A stretch of DNA of 22,960 bases from Stenotrophomonas sp. UBA2302 (GTDB lineage Bacteria; Pseudomonadota; Gammaproteobacteria; Xanthomonadales; Xanthomonadaceae): positions 1-22,960 of the forward strand of contig DDVW01000068.1 of the NCBI GenBank assembly GCA_002345545.1, read 5' to 3'. The position numbers and the translations under genes were made by a program. Below the pieces are notes generated by a model. The model was not told the origin of the DNA, searched no databases, and saw nothing but the letters and a program-made list of their open reading frames with translations. Of this stretch, positions 17,692-22,960 are shown one piece after another (position 1 is the stretch's first letter; every line of letters begins with the position of its first letter).

Positions 17692-18494
17692 GTGCGATCA
17701 ACGCGACCCTGCGTGAAGCGGTCATCGACATCGCCCATCGCGCCGGTGCCGCGATCATGCAGGTGTACGGCAGCGGCTTCGATATCGAACACAAGGCCGA
17801 CGACAGCCCGGTCACCAGTGCCGACCTGGCCGCGCACCGGTTGATCGTGCAGGGCCTGTCGCAGCTGACACCGGACATTCCGGTGCTGTCGGAAGAGTCG
17901 GCGCAGCTGCCGTGGGAAACCCGCCGCCAGTGGCAACGCTACTGGCTGGTGGACCCGCTCGATGGCACCCGCGAGTTCATCAAGCGCAATGGCGAATTCA
18001 GCGTCAACATCGCCCTGATCGATGAGGGCCTGCCGGTGTTCGGCGTGGTGCAGGCGCCGGTGACCGAAGTGGTCTGGTATGGCGAGCGTGGTGGCAAGGC
18101 CTATCGGCGCTCGGGCGTGCAGCAGGAGCGGATCCGCACCCGGGTGCCGCCGGTGCTGCCGTTGCGGGTCGCTGCCAGCCGCTCGCACCGCAGTGCCCGT
18201 ACCGGGGAACTGCTGGCGCGGATGGGTGAGATCGAACTGGTCGCGCAGGGCTCGTCGCTGAAGTTCTGCCGCATCGCCGAAGGCACGCTGGACGTGTACC
18301 CGCGGCTGGGGCCGACCAGCGAGTGGGATACCGCCGCCGGGCAGTGCGTGCTGGAGGCGGCCGGTGGCGTGCTGCTGGCGGCCGACAGTGGCGAGCCGTT
18401 CCGCTACAACCAGCGTCCGCGTCTGCTCAATGGCGACTTCGTCGCGCTGGGCGATGCGAGCTTGCCGTGGCGTGATTGGCTGGCCGGGCTGTAA
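17688..18494 (+). CDS. cysQ: 3'(2'),5'-bisphosphate nucleotidase CysQ
   Basis: A 268-residue inositol-monophosphatase-superfamily enzyme that dephosphorylates 3'-phosphoadenosine 5'-phosphate to AMP. This clears the by-product of sulfate assimilation. Metal-binding motifs are present: SEES around E69-E70, DPLDGT at 89-94, and SEWDTAAG with D214. The first ATG in frame that overlaps the nudE stop (ATGA) was chosen; a GGGAGG ribosome site lies at 17676-17681. Translationally coupled to nudE. Confidence 0.95.
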   Translation: MSAINATLREAVIDIAHRAGAAIMQVYGSGFDIEHKADDSPVTSADLAAHRLIVQGLSQLTPDIPVLSEESAQLPWETRRQWQRYWLVDPLDGTREFIKRNGEFSVNIALIDEGLPVFGVVQAPVTEVVWYGERGGKAYRRSGVQQERIRTRVPPVLPLRVAASRSHRSARTGELLARMGEIELVAQGSSLKFCRIAEGTLDVYPRLGPTSEWDTAAGQCVLEAAGGVLLAADSGEPFRYNQRPRLLNGDFVALGDASLPWRDWLAGL

Positions 18495-18526
18495 GGGCCC
18501 GAGGTACACCAGACGACAGCTTTCAG

Positions 18527-18546
18527 GCGCCGGCAATTGCCGGCGC
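18527..18546. repeat. Perfect 20-base palindrome between cysQ and mazG
   Basis: The half-site GCGCCGGCAA is followed directly by its exact reverse complement, giving an eight-pair GC stem around AATT. It stands 32 bases after the cysQ stop and 23 before the mazG start. No T-run follows, so it is not a standard intrinsic terminator. It may act as an mRNA-stabilising hairpin, a partial terminator or a protein site. Confidence 0.75.
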
Positions 18547-18569
18547 ATCCGTAATCAAAGGGTGCCCGC

Positions 18570-19391
18570 ATGTCCGAGTTGAACGATATCCAGTCGCTGC
18601 TGCAGATCATGGCGCGGCTGCGCGATCCGCAAGCTGGTTGTCCGTGGGATCTGCAGCAGGACTTCGCCAGCATCGCGCCGTACACGGTGGAGGAAGCCTA
18701 TGAAGTGGCCGATGCGATCGACCGCAATGATCTGGCCGACCTGAAGGACGAGCTTGGCGATCTGCTGCTGCAGGTGGTGTTCCATGCGCAGATGGCCAGC
18801 GAGCAGGGGGCGTTCGATTTCGGTGATGTGGTGGCCGCCATCAGCAGCAAGATGATCCGCCGCCATCCGCATGTGTTTGCTGACACCCGGGCCGAGGATG
18901 CCGATGCGGTGCTGGCCAACTGGGATGAGATCAAGCGTGCCGAGCGTGCGGCCAAAGGCGAGCAGGATGACTCGGCGCTGGCGGGCATTTCCCGCGGGCT
19001 GCCGGAGTGGCAGCGTGCGATCAAGCTGCAGAAGCGCGCCGCGCGTACCGGTTTCGACTGGTCGGATCCGGCCCCGGTGATCGCCAAGCTGCGCGAGGAG
19101 CTGGACGAGGTCCAGGCCGAGTTCGATGCCGCTGCCGGCGGCGCGGACAACCCTGAGCGGCTGCAGGAGGAGCTGGGCGACGTATTGTTCGTCTGCGCCA
19201 ACCTGGCCCGTCATGCCAGGGTCGACGTCGGCACCGCGTTGCGGCTGGCCAACCTCAAGTTCGAGCGCCGGTTCCGGGCGATGGAGGCGTTGGCGGGCGC
19301 GCAGGGGAACTGCATGTCGGCGCTGGACCTGCAGCAGCAGGAAGCCCTGTGGCAGGCGGTCAAGCAGCAGGAGAAAGCGGGCGCGGCATGA
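18570..19391 (+). CDS. mazG: Nucleoside triphosphate pyrophosphohydrolase MazG
   Basis: The 273-residue protein carries two MazG domains, as in E. coli MazG (263). It hydrolyses NTPs and dNTPs to the monophosphate and pyrophosphate, cleaning the nucleotide pool and affecting the stringent response. Each half has the metal-binding pair: EEAYE (41-45) with DELGD (60-64), and EELDE (176-180) with EELGD (200-204). The N-terminal [14 protein letters not shown] is a family hallmark. AAAGGG at 18557-18562 is a suitable ribosome site. The stop overlaps the ynfA start (ATGA). Confidence 0.97.
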   Translation: MSELNDIQSLLQIMARLRDPQAGCPWDLQQDFASIAPYTVEEAYEVADAIDRNDLADLKDELGDLLLQVVFHAQMASEQGAFDFGDVVAAISSKMIRRHPHVFADTRAEDADAVLANWDEIKRAERAAKGEQDDSALAGISRGLPEWQRAIKLQKRAARTGFDWSDPAPVIAKLREELDEVQAEFDAAAGGADNPERLQEELGDVLFVCANLARHARVDVGTALRLANLKFERRFRAMEALAGAQGNCMSALDLQQQEALWQAVKQQEKAGAA

Positions 19392-19711
19392 AGACCCTCG
19401 CCCTGTTCCTGTTGACCGCACTGGCCGAGATCGTCGGCTGCTATCTGCCGTGGCTGTGGCTGCGCAAACAGGGCAGTCCGTGGCTGCTGTTGCCGGCCGC
19501 CGCCAGCCTGGCGCTGTTCGCGTGGCTGCTGACGCTGCACCCCACCGCCAGCGGCCGCGTCTATGCCGCCTACGGTGGCGTCTATATCTGCACGGCGCTG
19601 TTGTGGCTGTGGCTGGTGGATTCGGTCCGCCCCACCCGCTGGGACCTGCTCGGCGGCGGCCTGTGCCTGCTCGGCATGGCGGTGATCATGTTTGCGCCGC
19701 GCGGCCACTGA
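19388..19711 (+). CDS. ynfA: YnfA/UPF0060 family small membrane protein
   Basis: A 107-residue, almost wholly hydrophobic protein with four predicted membrane helices, the length of E. coli YnfA (108). Signatures are [20 protein letters not shown] near the N-terminus, [17 protein letters not shown] in the middle and [17 protein letters not shown] near the end. The fold is like small multidrug resistance transporters; the physiological substrate is unsettled. It starts inside the mazG stop (ATGA) and so is coupled to it. A longer start at 19349 would only overlap mazG. Confidence 0.93.
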   Translation: MKTLALFLLTALAEIVGCYLPWLWLRKQGSPWLLLPAAASLALFAWLLTLHPTASGRVYAAYGGVYICTALLWLWLVDSVRPTRWDLLGGGLCLLGMAVIMFAPRGH

Positions 19712-19750
19712 ACGACCTATTCTGGCGGCAGATCCATCCCGGAGCAGGCC

Positions 19751-20131
19751 GTGGCGCGGTTTCGCAGCTTCGCCCAGTTCTATCCGTACCAACTGCACGA
19801 ACACCGCACCTGTCGATGGCTACATTTTGCCGGCAGCCGGGGCGTGCTGGCGCAGGTGATCCTGTTCGTGGTGCTCTGCTTCGTGTCGATCCAGAGCTAC
19901 CGCACCGGGTTCCGCCAGCGCGGCCGCCGCAGTGACCAGCCATTGCTCAACCGCCGGGCGGAACAGTTGATCGGTCGGGTGGTGGTACTGGATCGGGGCA
20001 TCGCCAACGGCATCGGCCCGGCCAGGATCGATGATGCGTTCTGGGGGGGGGCCGGCGTCGACCTGCCTGCCGGCAGCACCGTGCACGTGGTCGCCGTGGA
20101 CGGCACGCCCCTGAAAGTGCCGTCGGCCTGA
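19751..20131 (+). CDS. Chimeric small protein: Mpo1-like (DUF962) N-terminus joined to NfeD C-terminus
   Basis: The 126-residue ORF starts with GTG, with GGAG six bases ahead (19741-19744). Residues 1-30 (ARFRSFAQFYPYQLHEH, CRWLHFAGS) look like the start of Mpo1-like/DUF962 membrane proteins. From about residue 36 it changes to an NfeD-like membrane segment (VILFVVLCFVSI). The NfeD C-terminal OB-fold domain follows: PLLNRRAEQLIGRVVVLDRGIANGIG, DDAFW, DLPAGSTVHVVAVDG. Both parent families are normally longer. DUF962 proteins have several more helices, and NfeD has N-terminal helices and usually a neighbouring stomatin/slipin gene, which is absent here. The simplest reading is an in-frame deletion that fused two genes around 19835-19859. 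Whether the product works is unknown. A strong terminator follows. Confidence 0.7.
   Translation: MARFRSFAQFYPYQLHEHRTCRWLHFAGSRGVLAQVILFVVLCFVSIQSYRTGFRQRGRRSDQPLLNRRAEQLIGRVVVLDRGIANGIGPARIDDAFWGGAGVDLPAGSTVHVVAVDGTPLKVPSA
20043..20051 (+). repeat. Run of nine G in the chimeric ORF
   Basis: Nine consecutive G encode part of FWGGAG in the NfeD-like domain. Runs of this length are prone to slippage and to sequencing error; with nine the NfeD-like frame stays open. Confidence 0.9.
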
Positions 20132-20137
20132 ACCGGA

Positions 20138-20172
20138 CTGCGGCGCCGCCGTGTGGCGGTGCCGCAGGTTTT
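20138..20172 (+). terminator. Rho-independent terminator upstream of gcvT
   Basis: A 13-pair stem (CTGCGGCGCCGCC with GGCGGTGCCGCAG, one G-U pair) closes a GTGT loop at 20138-20167 and is followed by GTTTT. It begins six bases after the chimeric ORF stop and isolates gcvT from the upstream genes. Confidence 0.85.
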
Positions 20173-20185
20173 AAGCGTAACCATC

Positions 20186-20194
20186 TGGGATAAT
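20186..20194 (+). promoter_or_regulatory. Extended -10 promoter element for gcvT
   Basis: TGGGATAAT combines a TGn extension with the -10-like GATAAT (20189-20194), about 27 bases before the gcvT ATG and just after the upstream terminator. No good -35 box is visible. The short leader leaves no room for a glycine riboswitch. Confidence 0.5.
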
Positions 20195-20220
20195 GGCGGC
20201 CCATTTTTCGCGGAACGGCC

Positions 20221-21327
20221 ATGATCCAGAAGACCCTGCTCAACGAAACCCACCGCTCGCTCGGCGCCAAGATGGTCGACTTCGGCGGCTGGGACATGCC
20301 GATCCACTATGGCTCGCAGATCGACGAGCATCATCTGGTGCGCAAGGCGGCCGGCATGTTCGACGTCAGCCACATGACCGTGATCGATCTGAAAGGCGCG
20401 CGCAGCCGCGAGTTCCTGCGTCAGCTGCTGGCCAACTCGATCGACAAGCTCAAGGTCAGTGGCAAGGCGCTGTACTCGTGCATGCTCAACGATCAGGGCG
20501 GCGTGATCGACGACCTGATCGTGTACCTGCTGGCTGACGACTTCTTCCGCATGGTGGTCAATGCCTCGACCCGCGAAAAGGACCTGGCGTGGATCCGCCA
20601 GCACGCGGCCGCCTTCGAGGTGGAAGTGGTCGAGCGTGACGATTTCGCCATCATCGCCGTGCAGGGGCCGCAGGCGCGCGCATTGACCGCCGGCCTGGTA
20701 GCCGAAACCGACCGCGCCGCACTGGACAAGCTGGCCCGCTTCACCGCGATGGATGTGCGCTCGGTCGACGGCGTGGAACTGTTCATCGCCCGCACCGGTT
20801 ACACCGGCGAGGACGGCTACGAAGTGCTGTTGCCGCAGTCGGCGGTGATCGCGTTCTGGAATGCGCTGCTGGCCACCGGCGTCAAGCCGGTGGGTCTGGG
20901 TGCGCGCGACACGTTGCGGCTGGAGGCCGGCATGAACCTCTACGGCCAGGACATGGACGAGACCATCACTCCGTTCGAAGCGGCGCTGGGCTGGACCGTG
21001 TCGCTGGACGAGGGCCGCGACTTCATCGGCCGCCCGGTGCTGGAAGCGCAGAAGGCCGCCGGCAACGCACGGCAGATGATCGGCCTGGTGATGGACGACA
21101 AGGGCGTGCTGCGCCACGGCCAGAAGGTGCTCACCGCCAATGGCGAAGGCGAGATCCTGTCCGGTACGTTCTCGCCGACGCTGGGCAAGGCGATCGCCTT
21201 CGCCCGCGTGCCGGCCGGCGAGCCGGGTGCGGTGCGCGTGGACATCCGCGGCAAGGAAGTCCCCGTGCGCCAGGTGAAGTTCCCGTTCGTGCGCGACGGT
21301 CAGCCGCAGGCCGGCATCAACCTGTGA
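20221..21327 (+). CDS. gcvT: Glycine cleavage system T protein (aminomethyltransferase)
   Basis: The 368-residue protein matches GcvT (E. coli 364). It transfers the methylene group from the aminomethyl-lipoyl arm of GcvH to tetrahydrofolate, releasing ammonia. Motifs include [29 protein letters not shown], the folate-binding [13 protein letters not shown], and [22 protein letters not shown]. It is followed after 86 bases by gcvH, so the T and H subunits are grouped; gcvP is not in the window. Confidence 0.98.
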   Translation: MIQKTLLNETHRSLGAKMVDFGGWDMPIHYGSQIDEHHLVRKAAGMFDVSHMTVIDLKGARSREFLRQLLANSIDKLKVSGKALYSCMLNDQGGVIDDLIVYLLADDFFRMVVNASTREKDLAWIRQHAAAFEVEVVERDDFAIIAVQGPQARALTAGLVAETDRAALDKLARFTAMDVRSVDGVELFIARTGYTGEDGYEVLLPQSAVIAFWNALLATGVKPVGLGARDTLRLEAGMNLYGQDMDETITPFEAALGWTVSLDEGRDFIGRPVLEAQKAAGNARQMIGLVMDDKGVLRHGQKVLTANGEGEILSGTFSPTLGKAIAFARVPAGEPGAVRVDIRGKEVPVRQVKFPFVRDGQPQAGINL

Positions 21328-21413
21328 TTTACCCCGGAGTGGACGACGGCGACCCCGCCTCCGCTCCGTTAAACTAGCGATCCATCCCGACCACCGATTT
21401 TCGGAGCAGTTCC

Positions 21414-21809
21414 ATGAGCGAGATCCCCGGCGACCTCAAATTCCTCAAGTCCCACGAGTGGGCCCGTGTTGAAGGCGGTGGCCGTGTCACCGTCGGCATT
21501 TCCGATCATGCCCAGGGGCTGCTGGGCGATCTGGTCTACGTCGAACTGCCTGCGGTCGGCGACACCGTCACAGTGGGCACCGGTGCGGCGGTAGTCGAGT
21601 CGGTCAAGGCCGCCTCGGACGTGTACAGCCCGGTGTCCGGCACCGTGGTCGAAGTCAACGAAGCGCTGGCCGACAAGCCGGAAACCATCAACGAAGACGC
21701 CTACGGCGACGGCTGGCTGTTCGTGGTGGAGATGTCCGAGCCGGACCAGCTGGGCGACCTGCTCGGTCCGGACGACTACGCTGAACTGCTGGAAAACGAC
21801 GAGCACTGA
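21414..21809 (+). CDS. gcvH: Glycine cleavage system H protein
   Basis: This 131-residue lipoyl carrier shuttles the aminomethyl intermediate between the P, T and L proteins. The lipoylated Lys is K65 in [14 protein letters not shown]-terminal [12 protein letters not shown] and C-terminal [14 protein letters not shown] are family hallmarks. GGAG at 21403-21406 lies seven bases ahead of the ATG. In the 86-base gap after gcvT, TAAACT at 21370-21375 could be a weak -10 box of its own promoter, but no -35 is clear. A strong terminator follows. Confidence 0.98.
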   Translation: MSEIPGDLKFLKSHEWARVEGGGRVTVGISDHAQGLLGDLVYVELPAVGDTVTVGTGAAVVESVKAASDVYSPVSGTVVEVNEALADKPETINEDAYGDGWLFVVEMSEPDQLGDLLGPDDYAELLENDEH

Positions 21810-21836
21810 TCCGCACGTCCGACCTGATCCGGGAAG

Positions 21837-21864
21837 CGGCCGCCATGTGCGGCCGTTTTCTTTT
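21837..21864 (+). terminator. Rho-independent terminator after gcvH
   Basis: CGGCCGC (21837-21843), a CATGT loop, and GCGGCCG (21849-21855) form a seven-pair GC stem directly followed by TTTTCTTTT. It begins 27 bases after the gcvH stop and ends the gcvT-gcvH unit. Confidence 0.9.
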
Positions 21865-22314
21865 CCGGTATCGGTGATCGCGCAATTGCGGCCGGTTGAT
21901 ACGGGGCAATGCGATAGGAGCCTGGAGGGCAGTTGCCGTCGCGGGCATGCGCATGTTGCCGATGGAAGTTGCACGGACAGAGTCGTCGGCAACGTGCACG
22001 GAAGGTGGAAATTTTTGCGCAGTTCGTTCGTGCGGCTGCTGCGCAGCAGTGCTCTGTCCATCTGTTTTCAGCAGGGCGACGATGTCCTGCAGTGGTGGCG
22101 CGACACTGCATGCCGATGCGGTGAAGGGAGGGCGGTGTTGACTGGAGTAAATTTCAGGCTTGCACGAATAGTGCTGTTTTCATGGTGTTTTCCGCAGCGT
22201 GGCCGATGGCGGTGGCACCTGTGGCAGCAGCCTGCGTCCATTGCGGCGATCAGGATGCAGGGAAGTACGACGCAGATGGCCGGAACTTTTTGACGGCAAG
22301 TGATGCGCCGATGG
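21865..22314. other. Intergenic stretch with no supported gene
   Basis: About 450 bases after the gcvH terminator. The frames open here on either strand lack a ribosome site, have no recognisable domain and are rich in Cys, Trp, Arg and His, as expected of non-coding frames. No tRNA or known RNA fold was seen. A 14-base perfect palindrome, CTGCTGCGCAGCAG, lies at 22036-22049. The stretch reads as richer in A/T than the flanking genes. Confidence 0.6.
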
Positions 22315-22343
22315 TTGACAGTAAAAAAAACCGTGATTAGGTT
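22315..22343 (+). promoter_or_regulatory. Candidate sigma70 promoter for the histone-like gene leader
   Basis: A perfect TTGACA (22315-22320), a 17-base spacer containing an A8 run, then TAGGTT (22338-22343). The -35 is ideal and the -10 poor (three of six). The A-tract between them could bend DNA. If used, it gives a leader of roughly 280 bases ahead of the histone-like gene. Confidence 0.45.
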
Positions 22344-22488
22344 TCGCCAAGCAGACCCTTCCTGCAAAAGCGAGTGAGCCGGATCAACATTCAGACGCGA
22401 AGCATGACCAAGCGGTCCGCCAGGATTCTTTCGATGGTGGAGCAGGCATCGCTTCCTTCGGCACAACACCCTTACGACTTCCATCCTG

Positions 22489-22519
22489 CACCTGCACCGG
22501 AAAACGATGCAGGTGTTTC
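22489..22519 (+). terminator. Hairpin in the histone-like gene leader (possible attenuator)
   Basis: CACCTGCA (22489-22496) and TGCAGGTG (22508-22515) form an eight-pair stem around an 11-base loop, followed by TTTCT. The T-run is short, so it would be a weak terminator. It lies about 110 bases ahead of the histone-like start and could serve as an attenuator or as the end of a short RNA made from the 22315 promoter. Confidence 0.4.
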
Positions 22520-22627
22520 TGTATCCGTAGCGACGCGCACGACGCGACGCCGGTTCTCCGCAGTGCAGCGCGGGCTTGCTTCAACTGGGCGTTCCAATTC
22601 CATAGATCACTGACGAGGAGCCATGCG

Positions 22628-22960
22628 ATGGCCACGAAGAAAGCTGCCAAGAAACCGGCCGCCAAAAAGGCGGTAAAGAAGGTTGCCAAGAAAGCTGCCG
22701 TGAAGACGGCTGCGAAAAAGGCGACCGCCAAGAAAGCCGTAAAGAAGGTCGCTGCCAAGAAGGCGGTGAAGAAGGCTGCCGTGAAGAAGGTCGCCAAGAA
22801 GGCCGTCGCCAAGAAGGCGGTGAAGAAGGTTGCAAAGAAGGCCACTGCCAAGAAGGCGGTGAAGAAGGTTGCGAAGAAGGCCACTGCCAAGAAGGCCGTC
22901 GCCAAAAAGGCAGTGAAGAAGGTCGCCAAGAAGGCCACTGCCAAGAAGGCGGTGAAGAAG
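22628..22960 (+). CDS. Histone H1-like Lys/Ala-rich DNA-binding protein, N-terminal part (runs off the window)
   Basis: The frame is open for 111 codons to the window edge. It is made almost wholly of K-K-A, A-K-K-A-V-K-K and A-K-K-A-T-A-K-K units, like the C-terminal tail of eukaryotic histone H1 and the AlgP/Hc-type bacterial proteins. Such proteins bind DNA without strong sequence preference and compact or regulate the nucleoid; they are common in Xanthomonadaceae. ATG 22628 has GAGGAG at 22615-22620, seven bases ahead. The nearby ATG at 22623 is in another frame and soon stops. The total length and any non-repeat domain cannot be seen. Confidence 0.85.
   Translation, partial: MATKKAAKKPAAKKAVKKVAKKAAVKTAAKKATAKKAVKKVAAKKAVKKAAVKKVAKKAVAKKAVKKVAKKATAKKAVKKVAKKATAKKAVAKKAVKKVAKKATAKKAVKK
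22835..22960 (+). repeat. Tandem Lys/Ala codon repeats within the histone-like gene
   Basis: The block AAGAAGGCCACTGCCAAG recurs at 22835, 22874 and 22928, at distances of 39 and 54 bases (13 and 18 codons). The near-identity at the base level points to recent unequal recombination or slippage rather than selection on protein alone. Confidence 0.8.

Noticed and set aside
20173..20220. Glycine riboswitch ahead of gcvT
   Set aside because: Only 48 bases lie between the upstream terminator and the gcvT start, too few for one, let alone the usual tandem aptamer.
21847..22293. A 148-codon plus-strand frame after gcvH, and a minus-strand frame at 22068-22484
   Set aside because: The first starts inside the gcvH terminator. 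Neither has a ribosome site, recognisable domain or coding-like composition.
22384..22944. A 186-codon minus-strand frame rich in AFLATFFTAF repeats
   Set aside because: It is the reverse complement of the Lys/Ala repeat gene; the repeats are a reflection of AAG/GCC codons, and the plus frame has the ribosome site and a known protein type.
1..22960. CRISPR array, insertion sequence, prophage or tRNA
   Set aside because: I saw no regularly spaced palindromic repeats, transposase motifs, phage genes or cloverleaf-like sequences. The window is mostly core genome.

Overview
The window is GC-rich, densely coding DNA from a gammaproteobacterium, most likely a member of the Xanthomonadaceae (Stenotrophomonas/Xanthomonas/Pseudoxanthomonas type). 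The evidence is the gene content and order, the size and low-complexity linkers of the ChpA kinase, and the Lys/Ala repeat histone H1-like protein at the right edge. The family assignment is inference from protein resemblance; no rRNA or tRNA gene is present to confirm it.

Layout. 1-1792 (+): the end of a YoaA/DinG-family helicase gene followed by tsaB, the same pairing as yoaA-tsaB in E. coli. 1924-3761 (-): gshB (glutathione synthetase) and a TonB-family energy transducer in a one-base-overlap pair. 3762-4007: divergent intergenic region with a good sigma70-type promoter pointing right. 4008-16274 (+): a complete-looking Chp/Pil chemosensory cluster, pilG-pilH-pilI-pilJ-chpA(pilL)-chpB-like-chpC-like, which in Pseudomonas controls type IV pilus extension/retraction and cAMP. 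The order tonB, gshB // pilG, pilH, pilI, pilJ, chpA, chpB, chpC is that of P. aeruginosa, except that no pilK (CheR methyltransferase) gene lies between pilJ and chpA. 16282-17016 (-): rsmE, convergent with the chemosensory cluster. 17143-19711 (+): nudE-cysQ and mazG-ynfA, two translationally coupled pairs. 19751-20131 (+): a small ORF that looks like an in-frame chimera of an Mpo1-like (DUF962) N-terminus and an NfeD C-terminus, closed by a strong terminator. 20221-21809 (+): gcvT and gcvH of the glycine cleavage system, closed by a second strong terminator. 21865-22627: about 760 bases with no convincing gene, holding a promoter and a hairpin upstream of the last gene. 22628-end (+): a histone H1-like Lys/Ala repeat protein running off the window.

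How the parts work together. PilI and ChpC (CheW adaptors) should link the transducer PilJ to the large histidine kinase ChpA, which would phosphorylate PilG and PilH. The adaptation arm looks eroded: the CheB/ChpB-like protein seems to lack the catalytic Ser and His of the methylesterase, and the methyltransferase gene is missing at its usual place. This is the most interesting biological signal in the window. The second is the apparent Mpo1/NfeD fusion, which suggests a deletion just upstream of gcvT.
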